5,752 bases of DNA, taken from assembly GCA_035702845.1 (NCBI GenBank), contig DASSZK010000356.1, positions 1 through 5,752 of the forward strand, in the 5' to 3' direction. Source of the DNA: JAJZMF01 sp035702845. GTDB lineage: Bacteria > Actinomycetota > Acidimicrobiia > Acidimicrobiales > Palsa-688. The notes beneath the pieces were generated by a model. It had not been told where the DNA came from, did no database searches, and was given only the letters and a program-made list of their open reading frames with translations. Of the stretch, positions 1 to 5,257 are shown piece by piece. The position numbers and the translations under genes were made by a program. Within the stretch, counting starts at the first letter, position 1, and every line of letters starts with the position of its first letter.

Positions 1-1158
1 CACCACCCCGAACAACTTGTCCATCTCGTCGATGGGCCCGGTCCGCAACCGGGGCGATCCGTGCTCGAGCGCCGCGCCGCAGAGAGCATGGCCTGGCGGC
101 CGCCACAGCAGTGGTGGCGGGGGCTTGCCAGCCTGGTTCGAAGCGAAACCCTGCGGGCTCAAAGCCGCGATGTGCTCGGGCGCGAAAATGTGGCTGCGAC
201 GGCTCGTGCCCTGACAAGTCTCGCCGAGTCGGTACTGGAGATGACCCTCCGAGCGGTCGTCGCCCGCGCGGCGGGCGGCCAGGGCCGTCCCGACTCGAAG
301 ACCCTTGGGGAGGCGCCCCCCGCTGTCAAAGGCGTCGCCGTGGTAGCAATGGGCCGCTTCGGCGGCGCCGAGCTCAGTTATGCCAGCGACCTCGACCTGA
401 TGGTGGTCTTCGACGACGAGATCATGCAGCCAGAGGACGCCGAAAAGGTGGCGGAGTCCCTTCTGCGCTTACTGCGCGGCGACACCCCGGTTCACCGTAT
501 ATACGAGATCGACTTGTCCCTAAGACCAGAGGGGCGCAAGGGCCCCCTTGCAAGGAGCCTTCGCGCCTTCGAGACTTATTACGACAGGTGGGCGCTTGTA
601 TGGGAAAGGCAGGCCCTTGTCAGGGGGCGGTTCGTTGCCGGCGACGCCGAGCTTGGAGAGCGTTTCGCCGAGCTTGCCCGGAGCTTCGTGTGGGGCAGGG
701 GGCTGAGCGACGACGACGTCGGGGACATCCGCCGGATGAAAGCAAGGATCGAGCGCGAACGGGTGCCCTCCGGAGAAGACCCGGAGTTCCACCTGAAGCT
801 GGGGCCAGGATCGCTTTCTGACGTGGAATGGACCGTCCAGCTGTTGCAATTGCGCCACGGCGCCACGAGCGAGGGGACCCTCGATGCGCTCCACGCGCTC
901 GAGAGCGCCGGGATAGTGACGAGCGATGAGGCGTCGGCCTTGGCGGCTAGCTACGAGTTCTGCGAGGCTGCCCGGAACCGGCTTTTCTTGGTACGGGGTG
1001 GCCCTGGCGATTCCCTGCCGGCGCCCGGGACGCGCCTCACTACCCTGGCCCGCAGCCTTGGTACGACACCGGGCCAACTGCGCGAGGAGTACCGCCGCCT
1101 GACAAGGCGCGCCCGGCGGGTTACCGAGCAACTTTTCTACGGGGAACCTGGACTGTAA
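1..1158 (+). CDS. glnE: Glutamine synthetase adenylyltransferase GlnE, C-terminal part (5' end outside window)
   Basis: GlnE attaches AMP to, and removes it from, a tyrosine of glutamine synthetase, so setting nitrogen assimilation in the cytoplasm. The frame is open from base 1 and ends at TAA 1156-1158. About 385 codons are visible out of roughly 950-1000 usual for the family, so the N-terminal deadenylylating half is missing by window position, not by mutation. What remains is the C-terminal, adenylylating nucleotidyltransferase half. Its signature is GRFGG (visible residues 118-122) followed by SDLDL (129-133), whose two Asp residues are the metal ligands. A third acidic position lies in the DLSLRP segment (Asp171). 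Next come the family block WERQALVRGRFVAGD (201-215) and the helical-domain block KLGPGSLSDVEW (266-277), where Ser replaces the second Gly usual in GPGGL. All catalytic residues look intact. The gene converges on fabF with a 65-base gap. Family identity is very secure; promoter and regulation lie outside the window. Confidence 0.96.
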   Translation, partial: HHPEQLVHLVDGPGPQPGRSVLERRAAESMAWRPPQQWWRGLASLVRSETLRAQSRDVLGRENVAATARALTSLAESVLEMTLRAVVARAAGGQGRPDSKTLGEAPPAVKGVAVVAMGRFGGAELSYASDLDLMVVFDDEIMQPEDAEKVAESLLRLLRGDTPVHRIYEIDLSLRPEGRKGPLARSLRAFETYYDRWALVWERQALVRGRFVAGDAELGERFAELARSFVWGRGLSDDDVGDIRRMKARIERERVPSGEDPEFHLKLGPGSLSDVEWTVQLLQLRHGATSEGTLDALHALESAGIVTSDEASALAASYEFCEAARNRLFLVRGGPGDSLPAPGTRLTTLARSLGTTPGQLREEYRRLTRRARRVTEQLFYGEPGL

Positions 1159-1172
1159 AGGCCCGGTCCCGC

Positions 1173-1199
1173 CGCCTTAGTGCTGAGCTCAGGAAGGTG
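1173..1199. terminator. Weak hairpin between convergent glnE and fabF ends (possible bidirectional terminator)
   Basis: Bases 1173-1178 can pair with 1194-1199, with one G-T wobble. The inner palindrome CTGAGCTCAG (1183-1192) can fold above it across an asymmetric internal loop. No T-run follows on either strand, so this is not a classical intrinsic terminator. Its position, between two genes that end towards each other, is the main argument. It may have no function. Confidence 0.22.
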
Positions 1200-1223
1200 C
1201 CTGTACGCAGCCGTAACGGGCTC

Positions 1224-2471
1224 TCAACCCCGAGCGTCGGCGTCGGGCTGCCCGAACACCAGTGACGCGTTATGCCCACCGAAACCCAGGCTGTTGGACA
1301 TTACGTAACGCACATCCGCTTCGCGCGGCCCGTCCGGCACGTAATCAAGGTCGCACTCAGGGTCGGGGGTATCGAGGTTTATGGTTGGGGGCACAATGGA
1401 GTGCTGGAGTGCCATTATGGAAAACACCGACTCCAGGGCACCAGCGGCTCCAAGCGTGTGACCGGTCATTGACTTGGTCGACGACACAAGGGGCACCTGC
1501 TCTCCGAAGACGCGCTTGAGAGCGACCGTTTCGACTCGATCGTTGGGGGGCGTCGACGTGCCGTGGGCGTTCACGTAACCGATGTCGGCGGGCTCGATGT
1601 GAGCGTCCACCAACGCCGCCGCCATGGCGCGCACCGCCCCGTCGCCCGTCGGATGAGGCTGGGTGATGTGGTACGCGTCGGCCGTGGCGCCATAGCCGAC
1701 CAGCTCGGCCAGCACCGGGGCACCGCGCCGCAAGGCGAATTCGCGCTCTTCCAGCACGAGGGTGGCCGCGGCCTCGCCTAGCACGAAGCCATCCCGGTCG
1801 ACATCGAAGGGTCTCGACGCGCGCTCTGGCTCATGGTTGCGGGTCGAGAGCGCCTTCATCGCGGCAAAGCCTGCTATGCCCACCGGGGTAACGGCCGCTT
1901 CGGCGCCCCCGCAGACCATGGCGTCTGCCCGCCCCAAGCGGATGGCGTCGAAAGCCGTGCCGATAGCGTGGGCCGAAGCGGAGCACGCAGTCACCGTGCA
2001 GCAGTTATAACCGAGTAGCTGCCACTCCATGGCGATTTCCCCGGCTGCCATGTTTGGGATCATCATCGGCACGACGTAGGGGTTCACCCACTCCGGCCCG
2101 CGGTTGATCAGTGTCCGGATCCCGTCTTCGAGAGTCTTGATACCGCCGATACCCGAGGCGTAGACGACCCCCGTCCGCTCGGCGGCTGCAGCTACGTCCA
2201 GTTTGGAGGCTTCGATTGCCTCCTTGGTGGCCACCAAGGCCAGCTGGACCACCCGGTCCAGATGGCGCGCCCGGCGCCGGCCAAAGACGGTCGCCGAGTC
2301 GAAGCCGACAACCTCGGCTGCGATCTTCACCGGCGAGGTCGATGCGTCGAACGCCGTTATCGGACGGACGCCGCTACGACCGGCGATGAGCGCCTGCCAC
2401 GTCTGTTCGACGTCCAAGCCCAGGGGACTGACCGCCCCCACGCCAGTAACGACCACACGGCGGTTGTCCAT
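1224..2471 (-). CDS. fabF: 3-oxoacyl-[acyl-carrier-protein] synthase II (beta-ketoacyl-ACP synthase II)
   Basis: FabF condenses malonyl-ACP with a growing acyl-ACP in type II fatty acid synthesis, in the cytoplasm. The 415-residue product has the normal length. Numbered from ATG 2471, the nucleophile is Cys163 in TACSAS, and the catalytic His residues are His303 in NAHGTSTP and His338 in TGHTLGAAGALE, with Lys333 in STKSMTGH. This is the Cys-His-His triad of KAS I/II, distinct from the Cys-His-Asn set of FabH. Cys163 and His303 fall at the same numbers as in E. coli FabF, and MDNRRVVVTG aligns with its MSKRRVVVTG. This supports ATG over the TTG three codons upstream (2480). The C-terminal block SLGFGGHNASLVF is typical. 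Stop TGA lies at 1224-1226. No acpP, fabD or fabH lies next to it, so it appears to be transcribed alone, with its own upstream region at 2472-2548 shared with a divergent small gene. A polyketide-type ketosynthase is less likely given length, motifs and context. Confidence 0.96.
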   Translation of the reverse strand: MDNRRVVVTGVGAVSPLGLDVEQTWQALIAGRSGVRPITAFDASTSPVKIAAEVVGFDSATVFGRRRARHLDRVVQLALVATKEAIEASKLDVAAAAERTGVVYASGIGGIKTLEDGIRTLINRGPEWVNPYVVPMMIPNMAAGEIAMEWQLLGYNCCTVTACSASAHAIGTAFDAIRLGRADAMVCGGAEAAVTPVGIAGFAAMKALSTRNHEPERASRPFDVDRDGFVLGEAAATLVLEEREFALRRGAPVLAELVGYGATADAYHITQPHPTGDGAVRAMAAALVDAHIEPADIGYVNAHGTSTPPNDRVETVALKRVFGEQVPLVSSTKSMTGHTLGAAGALESVFSIMALQHSIVPPTINLDTPDPECDLDYVPDGPREADVRYVMSNSLGFGGHNASLVFGQPDADARG

Positions 2472-2481
2472 AGACAGCAAA

Positions 2482-2485
2482 TCCT
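2482..2485 (-). promoter_or_regulatory. AGGA Shine-Dalgarno candidate for fabF, overlapping a TAGGAT -10-like box
   Basis: On the minus strand AGGA lies 10 bases before ATG 2471, an acceptable though slightly long spacing. It lies only two bases before the alternative TTG at 2480, which argues against that start. The same bases belong to TAGGAT (2486 to 2481), which fits the actinobacterial TANNNT -10 pattern and would start transcription near 2474, leaving almost no leader. A second TANNNT, TAGCCT at 2513-2508, would instead give a leader of about 30 bases carrying the AGGA. I cannot tell which is used; no convincing -35 is visible for either. Confidence 0.4.
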
Positions 2486-2535
2486 AGGGGGCCCAACGGT
2501 TCCCCGCAGGCTACCGTCGAGGCGGTCACGGGTAG

Positions 2536-2548
2536 TAGCTTCGGGTGC
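2536..2548 (+). promoter_or_regulatory. Possible leaderless promoter (-10 box TAGCTT) for the small acidic protein gene
   Basis: TAGCTT at 2536-2541 matches the TANNNT -10 pattern of actinobacterial housekeeping promoters. Transcription normally begins about seven bases after the last T, here 2548-2549, which is the first base of the ATG or one before it. There is no Shine-Dalgarno-like sequence before that ATG, as expected for a leaderless message. No clear -35 hexamer is seen, which is common for this promoter class. The short motif could occur by chance. Confidence 0.38.
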
Positions 2549-2725
2549 ATGGCAAGCACCGGCCCCGAGGTCCCCGAAGCTGACGCCCTCGAGCAGGCCC
2601 AGCCTGTCGTCCCCGAGGACGGAGGTACGGCCTCGATGGTGGCACCCAAGGTTGCCTTCGAGGTGCCCGAGGCCGATGCCATCGAGCAGGCGTACGACGT
2701 GCCCCAGGACGACGACTGGCGGTAA
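2549..2725 (+). CDS. Small acidic protein of two EVPEADALEQA-like modules, unknown function
   Basis: This 58-residue reading frame runs from ATG 2549 to TAA 2723-2725 and contains two copies of one module: EVPEADALEQA (residues 7-17) and EVPEADAIEQA (38-48). Each is followed by a Pro/acidic tail, VVPED in the first and VPQDDDWR at the C-terminus. There are 14 Asp/Glu against one Lys and one Arg, no Cys, and no signal peptide or membrane segment, so a soluble, perhaps partly disordered cytoplasmic protein is expected. Of six base differences between the 33-base module copies, five are synonymous third-position changes and one gives Leu/Ile. This is what selection on the protein leaves. No other ATG, GTG or TTG exists in frame back to the stop at 2471-2473. 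It is divergent from fabF and convergent with pcrA, with hairpins after its stop. I have an unverified impression of PEADALEQ-like motifs in short actinobacterial hypothetical proteins; no function is known to me. Confidence 0.72.
   Translation: MASTGPEVPEADALEQAQPVVPEDGGTASMVAPKVAFEVPEADAIEQAYDVPQDDDWR
2567..2692 (+). repeat. Two 33-base direct repeat units encoding the EVPEADALEQA module
   Basis: Unit 1 is 2567-2599 and unit 2 is 2660-2692, starting 93 bases (31 codons) apart and in the same frame. They match at 27 of 33 bases. Differences by codon are gtc/gtg, gaa/gag, gct/gcc, gac/gat, ctc/atc and gcc/gcg. The pattern suggests an old internal duplication kept at the protein level, not a recent DNA repeat. 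Confidence 0.8.
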
Positions 2726-2731
2726 AGCGCC

Positions 2732-2764
2732 GAGCGCCCAGGGCCCCTTTTGGGCTGCGCGCTC
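2732..2764 (+). other. Strong imperfect hairpin directly after the small gene
   Basis: GAGCGC (2732-2737) pairs with GCGCTC (2759-2764). After one C-C mismatch CAG (2739-2741) pairs with CTG (2755-2757), and after a two-G bulge CCC (2744-2746) pairs with GGG (2752-2754), leaving the loop CTTTT. This gives twelve mostly G-C pairs beginning seven bases after the TAA. No T-run follows on the plus strand and only TTT after it on the minus strand. It may protect the 3' end of the small mRNA or slow polymerase ahead of the next hairpin. It could also act on readthrough from pcrA. Confidence 0.5.
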
Positions 2765-2779
2765 CAACCCAGGGCCGGG

Positions 2780-2808
2780 GCCACCAGTGCCACTGGGTGG
2801 GCATTTTT
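2780..2808 (+). terminator. Rho-independent terminator candidate for the small gene
   Basis: GCCACCAG (2780-2787) pairs with CTGGGTGGGC (2793-2802), with two single-G bulges and the loop TGCCA. One A follows and then five T (2804-2808). A shorter alternative fold pairs TGCCAC (2788-2793) with GTGGGCA (2797-2803). The T-run is only on the plus-strand side, so it suits the small upstream gene and not pcrA, which arrives from the other side. It ends about 60 bases before the pcrA stop. Confidence 0.55.
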
Positions 2809-2866
2809 CCCGGCACCAGGGAGGACGCACTACCCAGTCGGGCCCAGGCACCGGTTGTCCGCTAGG

Positions 2867-5257
2867 TTAAGCCCGCTTCAGAGGTGTGAGGTGAAGGCTG
2901 AAGCGCTTCTCGCCCACATCGGGGAAGCGGATCGTCGCCTCCGCATCGGCTCCGGCCCCGGCCACCTCGATGACGATCCCCTCGCCGTACTTGCCGTGGA
3001 CCACACGCTCTCCGGGCGTGAGCCCCAGCCGCTCTGCCCCCGTTCCATGCACCGGGGCGACCTGGCCGCGCCGCAGCGCGGACTCCACCATCGCCGTACG
3101 GAACTCCTCGCGGGACTGGCGGCCACCCGACTGGCGCCCGTACTGCTGGCCGCCCCGGGCCTGGCGGCTGACCGTGCGCACCAGGTGCTCAGGTATCTCC
3201 TCGACAAAGCGGCTGGGCCGGTTGTACTGCGCCTCTCCCCACAGGCTCCTGCACCAGGCGTAGGACATGTAAAGGCGCTCCCTGGCGCGGGTGACCCCGA
3301 CGTAGCAGAGGCGGCGTTCTTCTTCCAGCTCCGCCGGCTCCCCTAGCGCGCGCAGGTGCGGGAAGACGCCCTCCTCCATGCCCACCATGAACACGACCGG
3401 GAACTCCAAGCCTTTGGCCGTGTGCAAGGTCATCAGCGTCATCGAAGTCCCGTCCTCAGCGAGGTCGTCTGTATCTGCGACGAGGCTCACCTCGGTCAGG
3501 AACTCCGACAGCGTTGAGGCTTGGCGTGCCGCCCCAAGGAGTTCCTCTACGTTTTCTATGCGGCCCTCGATCTCGACTTTGGTGGCACTCTCGGCCTTCA
3601 GCTCCTGGAAATAGTCGGTCTTGTCGATGACTGCCTGCAGTATCACCGCCGGAGCGGCCAGTTGCGGGAGCTCTGGGACCGTGAAGGCAGAAAAGAGCGA
3701 GCCTTCGGCAAAACGCGCAGCAGCGCCTGCCACCGGATCTGTCCCCAACCCCGGCGAAGTCCCATGCCCGGGAGCCGGCCCTGTGCCCGGCGGCACCTGC
3801 TCCGCTGACGCCACTTCCGGCAGGGTGCCAGCGGCCAGGGCACGCAAGTCAGCCATGAGCCGCAGGAACGATCCGATGCCCGAGAGCGCCTTACCGGTGA
3901 CGCCCGCCTCCTTGGCGCGCTCCAAGGCATCTGCGAAAGATATTGAATTGGCTGCGGCAAACGCGTCCAAACGCGAAACACTCGTCTCGCCAATGCCCCG
4001 ACGGGGCACGTTCAGCACTCGCTTCAACGAGACCTCGTCGCCTACATTTTCGATGGCCCGCAGGTACGCGAGCATGTCCTTTACCTCGCGGCGCTCGTAG
4101 AAACGTGCGCCGCCGACGACCTTGTAGGGGACGTTGAGCCGGACGAGCTCTTCTTCGATGGCCCGGCTCTGAGCGTTTGTCCGGTAAAAGACGGCCATGT
4201 CGCCCCACCGGTATACGTGGGAGCGATGGAGCTCGCTCGCCTCGGCCACCACCCACGAGGCCTCGTCATGTTCATCTTCGGCGATGAAGCGGACCACCTT
4301 TTCGCCGGCACCTTGGGATGTCCACAGCTCTTTGGGCTTGCGGGCCATGTTGTTGGCTATGACGGCATTGGCGGCATCGAGGATGGTCTGGGTGGAGCGG
4401 TAGTTCTGGTCCAACACGACTACCGTGGTGTCATCGAAGGCCTTTTCGAACTCCATGATGTTGCGGACATCGGCGCCGCGCCACCCATAGATCGACTGAT
4501 CTGAATCCCCCACTACGGTTACCTGATGGTGACCGCCTGCGAGCTGGATAACCAGCTCGTTCTGAGCTCGGTTGGTGTCCTGGTACTCGTCTACCAGCAA
4601 ATGCCGGAACCGGTCCCGGTAACGCGCGAGAACGTCGGGATGGCGGCGCAGCAGCTGGACCGTCGCCAGCAGCAAGTCGTCAAAATCCATAGCGTTGGCC
4701 GCTAGCAGCCGGCGCTGGTACTCCTGGTACACGTCGGCGATGCGGCGCTCAAACATGGAACTACGCCTCGCGTACTGCGAGTAGGCCGCGGCGTCCATGA
4801 CCTCGTTCTTCGCCCCTGATATAGCGGCGTGCACGGCCCGGGCGGGGAACTTCTTGGTATCCAGGCCCATTTCCCGCACGACGTAACCGGTGAGGCGGAC
4901 GGCGTCTGCTTGGTCGTATATGGAAAACGTCCGCTGGTAGCCCAAAGCCTCGGCTTCCCGGCGCAGTATGCGCACGCAGGCCGAGTGAAAGGTCGCCACC
5001 CACATCTTTTCTGCGACCGGGCCGACCAGGCCGGCGACCCGATGGCGCATCTCGTCCGCGGCCTTGTTCGTAAAGGTGATGGCCAGGATCTCCATGGGAG
5101 ACAGACCTTTTTCCCGTACCAGCCATGCGATCCGGTGAGCCAGGACGCGGGTTTTACCCGAGCCTGCGCCGGCGACGACAAGCAGCGGGCCGCCCGGGTG
5201 GGTGACTGCCTCGTACTGGGCAGGGTTCAGCCCCTCGAGCAGGTCCGCGCTGCTCAG
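2867..5257 (-). CDS. pcrA: ATP-dependent 3'-5' DNA helicase PcrA/UvrD1 (SF1A), with probable CTG start
   Basis: PcrA/UvrD unwinds DNA in nucleotide excision repair and removes obstacles such as stalled RNA polymerase. Read from CTG 5257 the product has 796 residues; relatives have about 720-780. All SF1A motifs are present: Walker A AGAGSGKT (29-36), Ia (57-70), Walker B DEYQDT (223-228), III GDSDQSIYGWRGA (250-262), IV LDQNYRST (282-289), V with TLHTAKGLEFP (609-619), and VI with YVGVTRARERLYM (652-664). A Tudor-like C-terminal domain (about 745-796, with ERVVHGKYGEGIV) matches the RNA-polymerase-binding end of PcrA. The first in-frame ATG is 5095, but starting there would remove Walker A. 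Between the upstream in-frame stop (5276-5278) and Walker A there is no ATG, GTG or TTG. CTG 5257 gives the expected N-terminus (LLEGLNPAQ, residues 6-14) and overlaps the guaB3 stop. A Gly/Pro-rich insert lies near 481-533. Function is secure; the exact start is not. Confidence 0.95.
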   Translation of the reverse strand: MSSADLLEGLNPAQYEAVTHPGGPLLVVAGAGSGKTRVLAHRIAWLVREKGLSPMEILAITFTNKAADEMRHRVAGLVGPVAEKMWVATFHSACVRILRREAEALGYQRTFSIYDQADAVRLTGYVVREMGLDTKKFPARAVHAAISGAKNEVMDAAAYSQYARRSSMFERRIADVYQEYQRRLLAANAMDFDDLLLATVQLLRRHPDVLARYRDRFRHLLVDEYQDTNRAQNELVIQLAGGHHQVTVVGDSDQSIYGWRGADVRNIMEFEKAFDDTTVVVLDQNYRSTQTILDAANAVIANNMARKPKELWTSQGAGEKVVRFIAEDEHDEASWVVAEASELHRSHVYRWGDMAVFYRTNAQSRAIEEELVRLNVPYKVVGGARFYERREVKDMLAYLRAIENVGDEVSLKRVLNVPRRGIGETSVSRLDAFAAANSISFADALERAKEAGVTGKALSGIGSFLRLMADLRALAAGTLPEVASAEQVPPGTGPAPGHGTSPGLGTDPVAGAAARFAEGSLFSAFTVPELPQLAAPAVILQAVIDKTDYFQELKAESATKVEIEGRIENVEELLGAARQASTLSEFLTEVSLVADTDDLAEDGTSMTLMTLHTAKGLEFPVVFMVGMEEGVFPHLRALGEPAELEEERRLCYVGVTRARERLYMSYAWCRSLWGEAQYNRPSRFVEEIPEHLVRTVSRQARGGQQYGRQSGGRQSREEFRTAMVESALRRGQVAPVHGTGAERLGLTPGERVVHGKYGEGIVIEVAGAGADAEATIRFPDVGEKRFSLHLTPLKRA
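3737..3790 (-). repeat. Gly/Pro hexad repeat (three units) inside the PcrA 2B region
   Basis: PcrA residues 490-507 read PGTGPA, PGHGTS, PGLGTD: three diverged six-residue units with the pattern PG-x-G. They sit in a Pro/Gly/Ala-rich stretch of about 50 residues (481-533) that separates the helix ending LRALAAGTLP from the conserved segment VILQAVIDKTDYFQELKAE. Typical PcrA/UvrD1 proteins have only a short link here, judging from memory of the family. A flexible surface loop of the 2B subdomain is the likely result. Confidence 0.6.
5254..5257 (-). promoter_or_regulatory. CTGA stop/start overlap coupling guaB3 to pcrA
   Basis: On the minus strand guaB3 ends CTC TGA (stop 5256-5254), and the pcrA frame reads CTG AGC starting at 5257, so the two share CTGA. 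This is the familiar ATGA/GTGA coupling arrangement with CTG as the start codon. The best Shine-Dalgarno-like sequence, AAGGGA at 5276-5271, lies 13 bases upstream, longer than ideal. Re-initiation by ribosomes finishing guaB3 is therefore the likelier route. Confidence 0.5.

Noticed and set aside
520..1131. Long minus-strand frame of 203 codons opposite glnE
   Set aside because: Long antisense frames are expected in high-GC coding DNA; it shows no family motif and the plus strand encodes intact GlnE blocks.
1224..2480. fabF beginning at TTG 2480, three residues earlier
   Set aside because: AGGA would be only two bases from TTG but ten from ATG 2471, and the ATG gives numbering identical to E. 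coli FabF at Cys163 and His303.
2483..2506. GGGG...CCCC inverted repeat and CCTAGG palindrome upstream of fabF as a repressor operator
   Set aside because: The arms are short and low in complexity in a high-GC context, and they match no operator I recognise.
2357..2851. Minus-strand 164-codon frame across the fabF-pcrA gap
   Set aside because: It has no recognisable motif, is out of frame inside fabF, and lies antisense to the repeat-bearing small gene whose codon pattern shows real selection.
2809..2866. Intrinsic terminator for pcrA on the minus strand
   Set aside because: GC-rich partial repeats such as GGGCCC occur, but no stem followed by a T-run is seen in the minus direction before the small gene.
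2750..3346. Plus-strand frame of 198 codons opposite the 3' end of pcrA
   Set aside because: It is a shadow of pcrA motif VI and the Tudor domain on the other strand, and its start falls inside the hairpin region.
2867..5095. pcrA beginning at ATG 5095 (742 residues)
   Set aside because: The frame continues upstream through a perfect Walker A motif and the usual N-terminal helix, so starting at 5095 would give a helicase without its ATP-binding loop.
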